From NCBI GenBank assembly GCA_947627745.1, contig CANQXH010000003.1, positions 1 to 58,671 on the forward strand: a DNA stretch of 58,671 nt, written 5' to 3'. Position numbers and translations under genes: made by a program. Each line of letters opens with the position of its first letter. Within the stretch, counting starts at the first letter, position 1. Below, one piece after another: positions 41,436 to 50,348 of this stretch. The stretch comes from an uncultured Oscillospiraceae bacterium. Lineage in GTDB: Bacteria > Bacillota > Clostridia > Oscillospirales > Oscillospiraceae. Below the pieces are notes generated by a model. The model did no database searches, had not been told where the DNA came from, and saw only the letters and a program-made list of their open reading frames with translations.

Positions 41436-43574
41436 TTACCAAATCGCGAAGATCAGGCGGTAGAAAACCTGGGAAACCGGCGATTTTTTCTGGAATACCG
41501 CCACATTTTCAGCCAAAACCCGGTCAAATTCCGCCAATTCCTCCGGGGAGAGGGTGTGATTGCTGTATTTTGCCTTCTGAGCCAGGGCCCGGAGGCTCTT
41601 ATCCGGCTTTTGCCGCAGCAGACGGCACAGATATACATGATACCGCCACCGGCACAGGGCCTGCCGGTTGGCGCCACCCACGGCAAACCGCCGGACCCGG
41701 AGCAGAAGCCGCAGCTTCCACTGGCCCCAAACCGCTCCCGCTGTCAGACCGATCCCCAGTACCCAGGACAGTACCGCGGCCCATGGGAAGGGGGGCCTCG
41801 CCGGGACATTCCCGCCGGGCCGGGAGGCCTCATTGGGAGATTGGGTATTTTGGGGTTCAGAGGGATCGGAAGGTTTGGAGGAATTAAATGGATCCGAAGG
41901 CTCCGAAGACTCCGAAGGATCGGAGGACCGGTCCGTGGACTGCGTGGTGCTGCCCTCTGTGGGCTGGGTCTCCGGCTCCGTGGGCAGGGGAACGCCTTCA
42001 ATGGCGGCGGTACATTCCAGCACCGCCCAGCACGAGCCGTTGTAGTATTCCACCCAGGCGTGGGCATCCCGGCCACGGACCACAGTTTCCCGCCCCCCCT
42101 GGACCGGCACCATGAAGCCCGTGACAAATCGGGCGGGGACTCCGGCGGCCCGGAGCAGCACGGTGGCGGCGGTGGCATAGTGGACGCAGTAGCCGGTGTC
42201 GCTTTCCATCAGGAACCACCGGGCAAAATCCGTCTCCTCCTTCGGCATGGCGGGGGTGCCCAGATCATAACGGGCGGAATTTCGCACATAGCTGGCGATT
42301 TTCCGCACCGTCTCCAGGGTGTAGCCGTCTGACAGCCGTTCCACCCCAATTTGATCCAGCAGGGCCTCCGCCCACTCCCGGGTCTCGTCCGGCAGAGAAA
42401 GCAGGGCGCTGCCCCGTCCCGGCGGGTTTCGGACCTGAGCCGACGCCTCCGGCCCCCGGAACACGGGGAAGGAATAGTTGGTCAGATTTTCCGTATTGGG
42501 TATTTTCCCCTGGGTGAGTTCCCGGGTCCAGCCCGCCCGGGCAATGTAGTAGGGGAAGTAAAGCAGGGGCTCGGCCTGGTAGCTTTGGACGGTCACATCC
42601 CCAAGGGGTTCCCCGCCGGTGGGCCAGAGGGACTCCCATTGTTCATCACCGGAGCAGCGCCAGCTGGTGCCGCTGTAAATGTCGAAGGAGGCGCCCCGCA
42701 GGTACACAGGTCCGCTCTGGGGGGCGGTCACCGTGAGGATCAATCCGGACCGATTCCCCGCCAGCATGGGCAGGGACAGATCCATTTCCTCCAGATCCTC
42801 CAATCCCGGTGAAACGGGAACGGTCACATTCCCCAAATCCGGCCGGAGCTCCTTGATCAGGTTTTTTGCCAGCTGCTTGATCTGGGAGAAGACCTGAACG
42901 CTGAAATCCTGGCGCTGATATCCCTCCTGGGGGACAGCCAGCAGCAGGATCCCCAGAGCCAGGGCCAGGGGCAGGGCCAGCATGGCCGTCAGGCGGCTCC
43001 CCTGAACCGGATTCCCCCGGCGCACCGCCTGGGGCAGGATCAGCAGCAGAAAGCCCAGCAGCAGCAGAAACAGCGCCCAAACGGCGGGAACGGTGTCCGT
43101 CACCACCAGGCAGGCGCCCAGGGGCAGCAGGCACAATGTGGCCGCCCAGCTGGCGCCCTTCCCTTTGCAGGCCGCCAGCACACCGGCCACGGTCAAAGCG
43201 GCGCAGAGCAGATACAGCGCCAGACCGTAGGGCGTATTCGGGGCGGGGGGCTGGGACCCAAAGTAGAAGGGGCCTAGCCCATAGGCCATGTGGTAGAAGT
43301 CGGTGACGGTGTAGAGCAGCATCTCGGTCTGGGCCAGGAGATTTCCATAGAACCAGGCCGCCGTTCCGGCAACGGCAAAGCCCGCCAGCAGCAGGGGCGT
43401 CAGGCGCCAGACGACGAGCCCCGCCCCTACCAATGCCCAGGCGGCGCACCAGAGGGCCAGGACGCCCAGGGACAGATCCAGAGACATGCCGGTGATCAGG
43501 CAGGCCGTTCCGCCGAAGGCCAGACAGAAGGCGGTCACGGCGCCCGTTCCGGCGGTAAGCAGCCGGTCACGCAT
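41436..43574 (-). CDS. Transglutaminase-like membrane protein (TgpA family)
   Basis: 712 residues. Six or so N-terminal membrane helices (about 5-200) are followed by an external transglutaminase core with catalytic Cys in DTGYCVHYATA and His in RDAHAWVEYYNG. Then come a Ser/Asp/Pro/Glu linker, one more helix and a short cytoplasmic tail. The arrangement is that of TgpA/DUF3488-DUF4129 proteins, which accompany MoxR and DUF58. The start at 43574 is chosen for GGAGGGG 6 bases upstream, giving an 8-base overlap with the DUF58 gene. The substrate is unknown; a cell-wall or surface-protein cross-link is possible. Confidence 0.9.
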   Translation of the reverse strand: MRDRLLTAGTGAVTAFCLAFGGTACLITGMSLDLSLGVLALWCAAWALVGAGLVVWRLTPLLLAGFAVAGTAAWFYGNLLAQTEMLLYTVTDFYHMAYGLGPFYFGSQPPAPNTPYGLALYLLCAALTVAGVLAACKGKGASWAATLCLLPLGACLVVTDTVPAVWALFLLLLGFLLLILPQAVRRGNPVQGSRLTAMLALPLALALGILLLAVPQEGYQRQDFSVQVFSQIKQLAKNLIKELRPDLGNVTVPVSPGLEDLEEMDLSLPMLAGNRSGLILTVTAPQSGPVYLRGASFDIYSGTSWRCSGDEQWESLWPTGGEPLGDVTVQSYQAEPLLYFPYYIARAGWTRELTQGKIPNTENLTNYSFPVFRGPEASAQVRNPPGRGSALLSLPDETREWAEALLDQIGVERLSDGYTLETVRKIASYVRNSARYDLGTPAMPKEETDFARWFLMESDTGYCVHYATAATVLLRAAGVPARFVTGFMVPVQGGRETVVRGRDAHAWVEYYNGSCWAVLECTAAIEGVPLPTEPETQPTEGSTTQSTDRSSDPSESSEPSDPFNSSKPSDPSEPQNTQSPNEASRPGGNVPARPPFPWAAVLSWVLGIGLTAGAVWGQWKLRLLLRVRRFAVGGANRQALCRWRYHVYLCRLLRQKPDKSLRALAQKAKYSNHTLSPEELAEFDRVLAENVAVFQKKSPVSQVFYRLIFAIW

Positions 43575-44487
43575 ATGTAACCCCTCCGATCTCATAGAGC
43601 CAGGAGGCCTGGATGGGAGGAAGCGTGCTTCCCTCTTGGGCCATAGGGGACTGAAGCAGGCTGTCCACGGCGGGCAGGATGTCCGTCTCCGCGTCCACGG
43701 CGAAGCTCTCCATCCCCCGCCCGGTGAGGCAGCGGATCTGATGGGGCACCTGCCGCTGGATCAGATAGTCGGACAGCCACAGGAGCTGCCCCAGCTTTTC
43801 GTCCAGCTTCTCCCGCTCTCCGGAGAGGACCAGTGCCACCACCGCCAGGCCCCGGACCGGCTCCTGAGGCTCCCGGAGGACCAGCTCCCCTGTTTTGGCG
43901 GAGAGCTTCCAATGGATCTGCCGCAGATCGTCTCCGGGGCGGTAGAGCCGCAGCTCGTGATTTTCGGCGAATCCCCCGCCGGGCTTGGGCCGGAAGGCCA
44001 GCTCCAAATACTTGTCCAGAGAGGGCGGGGTTTCCATGGGAATGGGCAGGGGCCGCACCAGCAGCCGGGCGCCTTCCTTTTTCCCCAGGGGCAGGCGAAA
44101 CAGCAATAAATAGTCAAACCGCCGCACCTTCACCGGCTGAACCTGCCAGGCCCCGCAGTGCTCCGTGGGCAGGGGCTGCTCCGGCTTCTGCCGGGTGTGG
44201 CTGCCGGTGAGGCAGTCCGTCAGCTCCAGCCGCAGCTTGATGGGGGCCTGGGGCAGAGGCCCCGACTCGAAGAGCTGGGGAAGGGCCTCGTCGCCCACAT
44301 TGACCACGGAGGGGCAGCGTACTTGTAGCCGGGCGGTCAGCAGAGCCGGCAGGCTCAAAACCAGACTGACCCAGGGCAGGGCCAGCATCCCAACCAGGAG
44401 CAGCCAGCCCAGCCACTCCTGGTAGGCGGCATAAAACACCAGGCAGCCGGAGAGGGCTGCCAGGTATGTCAGTCTACGCCCCCACAT
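43567..44487 (-). CDS. DUF58 domain-containing membrane protein
   Basis: 306 residues. Two N-terminal helices (about 7-47) precede a long domain with the DUF58 signature RPGDDLRQIHWKLSAKTGEL near residue 200 and a von Willebrand-like end. The start at 44487 is 1 base after the MoxR stop; the open frame further upstream is a read-through of the MoxR gene. DUF58 proteins work with MoxR ATPases in assembly or activation of membrane complexes. It lies between moxR and the transglutaminase gene in one operon. Confidence 0.88.
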   Translation of the reverse strand: MWGRRLTYLAALSGCLVFYAAYQEWLGWLLLVGMLALPWVSLVLSLPALLTARLQVRCPSVVNVGDEALPQLFESGPLPQAPIKLRLELTDCLTGSHTRQKPEQPLPTEHCGAWQVQPVKVRRFDYLLLFRLPLGKKEGARLLVRPLPIPMETPPSLDKYLELAFRPKPGGGFAENHELRLYRPGDDLRQIHWKLSAKTGELVLREPQEPVRGLAVVALVLSGEREKLDEKLGQLLWLSDYLIQRQVPHQIRCLTGRGMESFAVDAETDILPAVDSLLQSPMAQEGSTLPPIQASWLYEIGGVTYA

Positions 44488-44488
44488 A

Positions 44489-45442
44489 TCAACGCAGCCG
44501 GGGGGCGGGCACGGCGGAGAGGATCTCCCGCAGCACCTGCTGGGCGGATTTCTGACTGCCCTCCGCCCGGGCGGAGAGAAGCAGCCGGTGGGCAACGGTG
44601 AGGGAAAAGACCTCCCGCACGTCCTCCGGGATCACATAGTCCCTCCCCCGGAGCCGGGCGACGGCCCGGGCCATGGCGGTGACGCTGAGAGCCGCCCGGG
44701 GACTGGCGCCCCGGGCAATATCCTCGGAGGACCGGGTGGCGTTCACCAGATCCACGATGTAGCCCACCACCTCCCCGGCCACATAGGTCTGGGCCACATC
44801 CTCCTGGAGGACGGTCAGATCCCGGGGGGTCATCAGGGGGTTCACATCCTCCAGGGGATTGCGGCCCTGGCGGCTCATAATCATGGCCATCTCGTCCTTG
44901 GGGCTGGGGTAGCCCAGGCTCAGCCGGATGGTGAACCGGTCCAGCTGGCTGTCCGGCAGAAGCTGAGTCCCGGCGGCCCCGGTGGGGTTTTGGGTGGCGA
45001 TGACGGTGAAGGGCTTGGGCAGGGGATGGCTGACGCCGTCCACCGTCACTTGGCCCTCCTCCATGGCCTCCAGCAGGGCGGACTGGGTCCGGGAGGTGGC
45101 CCGGTTCAGCTCATCCGCCAGGAACAGGTTGCACAGCACCGCCCCGGCCTGGTAGGTCATGGCGCCGGTGGCTTGGTTCAGCACGGAATAGCCCGTCACG
45201 TCCGAGGGCAGCACATCGGGGGTGAACTGCACCCGGTTATAGCTCAGACCCAGGGTCCGGGAGAAGGCCAGGGCCAGGGTGGTCTTGCCCACCCCGGGGA
45301 TGTCCTCCAAAAGAATATGCCCCTTGGCCAAAATGGCGGCAAGCACCCAGAGCAGCACCTGGTCCTTGCCAACCACAACCTTGCGCACCTGGCCCAGCAC
45401 CCGCTGGGCATAGGAAACCACGTCTCCGTCTTTGGTCTGCAC
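44489..45442 (-). CDS. MoxR-family AAA+ ATPase
   Basis: 317 residues. Walker A is GVGKTT in LLEDIPGVGKTTLALAFSR, Walker B is FLADELNRA, sensor ATQNP follows, and the C-terminal helical lid contains GASPRAALSV and VIPEDVR. MoxR proteins are chaperone-like ATPases that act with DUF58/VWA partners. The start is GTG at 45442, with GGGAGGG 6 bases upstream; a TTG 15 bases earlier overlaps that site. It is the first gene of the operon behind the promoter at 45475-45503. Confidence 0.92.
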   Translation of the reverse strand: MQTKDGDVVSYAQRVLGQVRKVVVGKDQVLLWVLAAILAKGHILLEDIPGVGKTTLALAFSRTLGLSYNRVQFTPDVLPSDVTGYSVLNQATGAMTYQAGAVLCNLFLADELNRATSRTQSALLEAMEEGQVTVDGVSHPLPKPFTVIATQNPTGAAGTQLLPDSQLDRFTIRLSLGYPSPKDEMAMIMSRQGRNPLEDVNPLMTPRDLTVLQEDVAQTYVAGEVVGYIVDLVNATRSSEDIARGASPRAALSVTAMARAVARLRGRDYVIPEDVREVFSLTVAHRLLLSARAEGSQKSAQQVLREILSAVPAPRLR

Positions 45443-45474
45443 GGAAAACCCTCCCAAAAAATTTCATTTTGTAA

Positions 45475-45503
45475 ATTATAGCACACAGAAGCAAAAAAAG
45501 CAA
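45475..45503 (-). promoter_or_regulatory. Promoter of the MoxR operon
   Basis: TTGCTT (rc of 45498-45503), 17 bases, TATAAT (rc of 45475-45480). Confidence 0.75.
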
Positions 45504-45590
45504 GACTTGCCGGTTTGCAGAATCTTCCGGCGGTGATTTGTCAAAACGTCTGGTGTTTTTGCGCGTTTCCAATGAATTTTCCCCAATATA

Positions 45591-45619
45591 TTGACAAAAT
45601 TTTGTTGACTTAGTATAAT
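45591..45619 (+). promoter_or_regulatory. Promoter of the GH3 gene
   Basis: TTGACA (45591-45596), 17 bases, TATAAT (45614-45619). It is close to consensus. Confidence 0.88.
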
Positions 45620-45667
45620 GGAGGCCGTATATGTTTCGGTTTTGTTTCAATGAAAAGGAGGACCATG

Positions 45668-48600
45668 ATGGAAGAGAACAAACGGGAATACAAAACACGG
45701 AAGCGGGCCTACAACAAGGCCCGGCGGCGGGCGATCCGGCCCTTTAAGGGCTTGACGATTCTCCTGCTGGTGCTGGCTCTGATCCTGGGGCCGGCGATGA
45801 TGGTAATGAAGATGTTCGACAACACGGTGGCGGTGTTCTTCGGCGGCACCTTCTGGGAGCTGGAAAACGAGGATCCCAGCGCCATTTACTATGGCAAGGA
45901 CTTCGCCACACAGAAGGAGCTGGCCCAGTATGGCGTCCAGCTGGCCCAGCAGGTGGAGGCCGAGGGCGCGGCCCTGCTGATGAATGAAGGTGGCGCCCTG
46001 CCCCTGAAATCCGGGGCGAAGGTCAGCTGCTTCTCCAATTCCTCGGTGGACCCGGTCTTCGGCGGCACCGGCTCCGGCAACATTGACGCCTCCAAGGCCG
46101 ATACCCTCCGGACCGCCCTGTCCAAGGCCGGCCTAGAAGTGAACGAGACCCTCTGGCAGTTCTATGCCCAGGGAGAGGGCAGCGAGTATGGCCGTGGCGG
46201 CAGCGGCGGCGTCTCTTTGGCCGCCGCCGTGGTCTCCGAGGTGCCCATGAGCGCCTACACCCAGGAGGTGAAGGACTCCGTCAAGTCCTATGGCGACGCC
46301 GCCATTGTTATGATCTCCCGGGTCGGCGGCGAGGGGGCGGACCTGTCCTACGGTGAAGTCAATTATCTGGCGCTGGATCAGAATGAACAGGACCTGCTGG
46401 GCTATCTGGCGGAGGAAAAGCGGGCGGGGAACCTGGAAAAGATCGTCCTGCTCATCAATTCCGCCAACGCTTTGCAGGTGGATTTCCTAAAGGACAACAC
46501 ATACGATTTAGACGCGGTCCTCTGGATCGGAGATGTGGGCATTTCCGGCCTGAATGCCGTGGCGGACATCCTGGCGGGCCACACCAACCCCTCCGGCAGC
46601 CTGGTGGACACCTACTGCTATGACAACTACTCCGCCCCCGCCATGGCCAACTTTACCCCCACCGTCTACGGTGGCTACAACGGCTCCAACATCCCCTCCG
46701 CCGCCAGTACCTACATGATCTATCAGGAGGGGATCTATGTGGGGTACAAGTACTACGAAACCCGGTATGAAGACTACGTCCTGGGCACCGGTAACCCCGG
46801 GGATTACCGTTACAGCGACCTGGTGGCCTTCCCCTTCGGCTACGGGCTGAGCTACTCGACCTTTACTTACAGCGATCTGAACGTCCAATACGACCAGCAG
46901 GCTGATCAATTTGCGATTTTAGTGACCGTGACCAACACCGGCTCCGTGGCCGGAAAGGAAACGGTCCAGATCTACGCCCAGTCCCCCTACACCGACTATG
47001 ACCGGGAAAACGGAGTGGAAAAGGCTTCGGCGGCCCTCTGCGGCTTCGGCAAGACCGGCGTCCTTCAGCCCGGGGAGACAGAGAAGCTGACCATTTTGGT
47101 GGACCGGTCCGAGCTGGCGTCCTTTGACGCCTATGGCGCCGGGACCTATATCCTGGACGCGGGGGACTACTACCTCACCGCCGCCACCGATGCCCATGCC
47201 GCTGTGAACAACATTCTCGCCGCCAAGGGCCATACCCCCGAAAGCACCGGCGGCCGGATGGACGCGCCGGGAGATAAGAAGCTGGTCTACACCTGGTCCA
47301 ACCCGGCCCTGGACGTGACCACCTATTCCGTCGCCCCCAACGGCCAGCCCATCACTGCTCGTTTGGGCGACGCGGATCTGAACCGGTATGCCGGCAGTCC
47401 CACGAAGATCACCTACCTGTCCCGCGCCGACTGGACGGGGACCTTCCCCAAAGAGACGGTTCAGCTGACGCTGAATGACACCATGATCGCCCATCTGCAA
47501 AACGTCCAGCATCAGCCGGAGTCCGGCGGGACCCTGCCCACCATGGGGGCCAAGAACGGCCGCAAGCTGGTGGAGCTGGTGGGAAAGTCCTATGACGATC
47601 CTGCCTGGGAGGAGCTGCTGGACCAGCTGACCTTTGACGAAATGGTGACCCTGATCGGCGATTCCTTCCACTGGACCATGCCTGTGGCCTCGGTCCAGGC
47701 CCCCGGCAGCCGGGACGAGAACGGCCCCCAGGGCCTGACCGCCTCCCTCTTCTCCGGCGGTCTGGCGGATGTGGAGGCCACCGCCTTCACCTCCGAGGAC
47801 GTGATGGCCGCCACCTTTAATACGGAGCTGATGTATGAGATCGGCCGGGTCATTGCGGGGGACTGCATCGAGGCCGGGGTGGACATCCTCTACGGTCCGG
47901 GCAACAACATCCACCGGACTCCCTACGGCGGCCGGAACTTTGAATACTACTCCGAGGACGGCTTCCTGTCCGGCGAGATGTGCCGCTACGAGGTCCAGGC
48001 CATGGAGGAGCGGGGCGTCCATGTGGTGATGAAGCACTTCGCCCTCAACGACTGCGAGCAGGATCGGATCGGTCTGGGCGTTTGGCTCCACGAGCAGGCG
48101 GCCCGGGAGCTGTACCTGAAGGCCTTCCAGGCTCCCATCCAGGACGCGGGGGGCAACGGCGTCATGACCGCCTACACTCGCTGGGGCTGCATCTGGTCCG
48201 GCGCCAACGGCCAGCTGATCAACGGCATCCTCCGGGACGAGTGGGGCTGCCAGGGTCTGATCATCACGGATAACGTCCTGTCCGATTATATCAGCGGCGT
48301 AGACGGGGTCCTGGCGGGCGTCTCCACCTATGACTCCATGATGACCTTTATCATCACGAACCAGCTGCCCAAGTACAGCCAGGACGCCGCCGTGGTCGCC
48401 GCCATGCGGGAGGCCTGCCATCACGACCTTTACGCCCTGGCCAACTCCACCGCCATGAACGGCGTGGGGAAGGACACCACCATCAAGATCCTGACGCCGG
48501 GAAGCATTACCGTGGTGACGGTGCTGTTCTACCTGGTATTGGCGGGATGCCTGGTTTGCGGCTGCTTCTGGACCCTCCGGAGCATGAAATTCCGCCGCGG

Positions 48601-48676
48601 CGACGCCTGCAAGGACTTCCGGGCCTACCGGAAGCAGTACCGCGCCGCTCAGAAAACGAAGGAACCGAAAGCCTGA
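45668..48676 (+). CDS. Glycoside hydrolase family 3, domain-permuted and membrane-anchored at both ends
   Basis: 1002 residues. The domain order is reversed: the GH3 C-terminal alpha/beta domain comes first (about 65-400, ending near YSDLVAFPFGYGLSYSTFTY), then a fibronectin-III-like domain (about 405-500), then the catalytic barrel (about 620-900) with GPGNNIHRTPYGGRNFEYYS, KHFALNDCEQDR and the likely nucleophile Asp868 in LIITDNV. A basic N-terminus precedes a helix at 27-47, and a second helix lies at about 945-968 before a basic tail. The catalytic parts should therefore face outside, tethered at both ends. Likely a beta-glucosidase or N-acetylglucosaminidase; the substrate is not predictable. 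The start at 45668 is preferred because AAGGAGG lies 6 bases upstream. Confidence 0.9.
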   Translation: MEENKREYKTRKRAYNKARRRAIRPFKGLTILLLVLALILGPAMMVMKMFDNTVAVFFGGTFWELENEDPSAIYYGKDFATQKELAQYGVQLAQQVEAEGAALLMNEGGALPLKSGAKVSCFSNSSVDPVFGGTGSGNIDASKADTLRTALSKAGLEVNETLWQFYAQGEGSEYGRGGSGGVSLAAAVVSEVPMSAYTQEVKDSVKSYGDAAIVMISRVGGEGADLSYGEVNYLALDQNEQDLLGYLAEEKRAGNLEKIVLLINSANALQVDFLKDNTYDLDAVLWIGDVGISGLNAVADILAGHTNPSGSLVDTYCYDNYSAPAMANFTPTVYGGYNGSNIPSAASTYMIYQEGIYVGYKYYETRYEDYVLGTGNPGDYRYSDLVAFPFGYGLSYSTFTYSDLNVQYDQQADQFAILVTVTNTGSVAGKETVQIYAQSPYTDYDRENGVEKASAALCGFGKTGVLQPGETEKLTILVDRSELASFDAYGAGTYILDAGDYYLTAATDAHAAVNNILAAKGHTPESTGGRMDAPGDKKLVYTWSNPALDVTTYSVAPNGQPITARLGDADLNRYAGSPTKITYLSRADWTGTFPKETVQLTLNDTMIAHLQNVQHQPESGGTLPTMGAKNGRKLVELVGKSYDDPAWEELLDQLTFDEMVTLIGDSFHWTMPVASVQAPGSRDENGPQGLTASLFSGGLADVEATAFTSEDVMAATFNTELMYEIGRVIAGDCIEAGVDILYGPGNNIHRTPYGGRNFEYYSEDGFLSGEMCRYEVQAMEERGVHVVMKHFALNDCEQDRIGLGVWLHEQAARELYLKAFQAPIQDAGGNGVMTAYTRWGCIWSGANGQLINGILRDEWGCQGLIITDNVLSDYISGVDGVLAGVSTYDSMMTFIITNQLPKYSQDAAVVAAMREACHHDLYALANSTAMNGVGKDTTIKILTPGSITVVTVLFYLVLAGCLVCGCFWTLRSMKFRRGDACKDFRAYRKQYRAAQKTKEPKA

Positions 48677-48681
48677 TTCAA

Positions 48682-48715
48682 AAAGCTCCGGCGGGATCTT
48701 GCCCGCCGGAGCTTT
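48682..48715 (+). terminator. GH3 gene terminator
   Basis: AAAGCTCCGGCGGG / CCCGCCGGAGCTTT with a six-base loop and a short T run. Confidence 0.75.
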
Positions 48716-48744
48716 AAAAGTCCGGAAAAAATTTGCCTGGCCGG

Positions 48745-48773
48745 TTGCGAATCGTCCCCGGCGGCGTTATAAT
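48745..48773 (+). promoter_or_regulatory. Promoter of the 48821 gene
   Basis: TTGCGA (48745-48750), 17 bases, TATAAT (48768-48773). Confidence 0.75.
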
Positions 48774-48820
48774 AAGGTGTATTTTGGAGCGGGCTGCGCC
48801 CGAAAAGGAGGATTCGCGCC

Positions 48821-49564
48821 ATGTCTCAGTTTTCTCAGGATTACCGGGAGAGAATGCTTCCCGGCTATGTCTCGGAATTTGCCCAGACCGACCCGGAATT
48901 TACCCGGCTGTTTGATGATTTTGTATTTGATCAGGTGATCAATCAGGATGAGCTTCCCGTCCGGACCCGGTTCCTGGCCATCCTGGCGGCGCTGCTGGGC
49001 TGCCAGGGGGAGGAGGAGTTCCGACGGATGCTGCCCGCCGCCCTGAACGTCGGCGTCACGCCGGTAGAGGTGAAGGAGACGGTCTACCAGGCCGCCGCCT
49101 ATCTGGGCATCGGGCGGGTGTACCCCTTCCTGCGGATCACCAATCAGGTCTTTGCCGCCCGGGGCATCTCCCTGCCCCTGCCCAACCAGTCCACCACCAC
49201 CCCCGCCACCCGCCGGGAGGCGGGCACCCAGGCCCAGGTGGACATCTTCGGGGAGCAGATGCGGGACTTTTACCGCTCCGGCCCGGAGGAGAGCCGCCAC
49301 ATCCGGTATTTTCTGGCGGCCAACTGCTTCGGGGACTACTACACCCGCCGGGGCATGGACTACCGGCAGCGGGAGATGATCACCTTCTGCTTCCTGGCGG
49401 CTCTGGGGGGCTGCGAGCCCCAGCTGGTGAGCCACGCCAAGGCCAATCTGCGGATCGGCAACGACAAACGGTTCCTTATTCAGGTGCTGACCCAGTGCCT
49501 GCCCTATATCGGCTACCCCAGGACCCTGAACGCCCTGCGGTGCGTGGAGGAAGCGGCGGAATAA
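48821..49564 (+). CDS. Carboxymuconolactone decarboxylase family protein (two CMD repeats)
   Basis: 247 residues with two AhpD/CMD-like helical repeats: residues about 30-105 (LAILAALLGCQGEEEFRRML, VYQAAAYLGIGRV) and 145-240 (TFCFLAALGGCEPQLVSHAKAN, LPYIGYPRTLNAL). Each repeat has one Cys in a GC pair instead of the CxxC of AhpD peroxidases, so a redox role is uncertain. Aromatic-acid decarboxylation is known for the family but has no support from neighbours. AAAGGAG precedes the ATG. Confidence 0.85.
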   Translation: MSQFSQDYRERMLPGYVSEFAQTDPEFTRLFDDFVFDQVINQDELPVRTRFLAILAALLGCQGEEEFRRMLPAALNVGVTPVEVKETVYQAAAYLGIGRVYPFLRITNQVFAARGISLPLPNQSTTTPATRREAGTQAQVDIFGEQMRDFYRSGPEESRHIRYFLAANCFGDYYTRRGMDYRQREMITFCFLAALGGCEPQLVSHAKANLRIGNDKRFLIQVLTQCLPYIGYPRTLNALRCVEEAAE

Positions 49565-49570
49565 GGATTT

Positions 49571-49597
49571 TTAGCACTCTAGTTAATAGAGTGCTAA
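49571..49597 (+). promoter_or_regulatory. CIRCE operator upstream of hsp20
   Basis: TTAGCACTC-N9-GAGTGCTAA, a perfect HrcA site 7 bases after the previous stop codon and 214 bases before hsp20. No strong sigma-A promoter is visible immediately upstream. The interval 49598-49810 contains a possible 16-residue frame (49686-49736) with AGAAGGTGG before it and no other gene. Confidence 0.95.
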
Positions 49598-49810
49598 AAT
49601 TTACAGTTCAGACATGATTTGTCCACACATTATTCATATTTCGGGGGTAGAGTATTCTCAGAACAAAGAAAGAAGGTGGTTCCCAATGGGCTCTGTTTCC
49701 GGCAGAAGCAGGACGCGGCGTCCGGTGGGACGCTGAAAACCGATTTCCAATCTACCCCATCGGTATCAAAAGGGCGGACATAATAGCTACATTCTTAGGA
49801 GGTATGTATT

Positions 49811-50269
49811 ATGTTTGAACTGAGACCTTATCGCAAGAGCAAAGCTGAGATCGCTTACAACCCCTTCCGGGAGATGGAGGAAATGGAGCGCCGCTTTTTT
49901 GAGGAGCCCTTCGGTTCCTTCTTCGGCAGTGCGGACATTGCTGAGTTTAAGACGGACATCTCCGACGAGGGCGACCACTATCTGCTGGAGGCGGACCTGC
50001 CCGGCTTCGACAAGAAGGACATCCACCTGGAAATTTCCGACAACACCCTGACGGTCAGCGCCGAGCGCCACTCGGAGCATGAGCAGAAGGACAAGAAGCA
50101 GAAATATATCCGTGTGGAGCGGTCCTACGGCAAGTACAGCCGCCAGTTTGACGTTTCCGCCATTGATACGGATCACATCAAGGCGAAATACGACAACGGC
50201 GTGCTGCGGCTGACCCTGCCCAAGAAGCAGGAGATCCTTCCCCAGGCCCGGCACCTGGAGATCGAGTGA
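49811..50269 (+). CDS. Small heat-shock protein Hsp20
   Basis: 152 residues. An alpha-crystallin domain lies at about 43-140 with YLLEADLPGFDKKDIHLEI and GVLRLTLPK, preceded by a short N-terminal arm rich in Glu and Phe and followed by the tail motif RHLEIE. It holds unfolding proteins as an ATP-independent oligomer. TTAGGAGG precedes the ATG. The CIRCE at 49571 places it under HrcA along with the dnaK operon. Confidence 0.95.
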   Translation: MFELRPYRKSKAEIAYNPFREMEEMERRFFEEPFGSFFGSADIAEFKTDISDEGDHYLLEADLPGFDKKDIHLEISDNTLTVSAERHSEHEQKDKKQKYIRVERSYGKYSRQFDVSAIDTDHIKAKYDNGVLRLTLPKKQEILPQARHLEIE

Positions 50270-50295
50270 TTTTCAGTAAAACGTAGTTTCAAACC

Positions 50296-50335
50296 AAATC
50301 GGGCGGTATGGCCGAAGCCATGCCGCCCGATTTTT
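50296..50335 (+). terminator. hsp20 terminator
   Basis: AAATCGGGCGGTATGGC / GCCATGCCGCCCGATTT with a CGAA loop and five Ts. Confidence 0.9.
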
Positions 50336-50348
50336 ACATGGGACCTTG

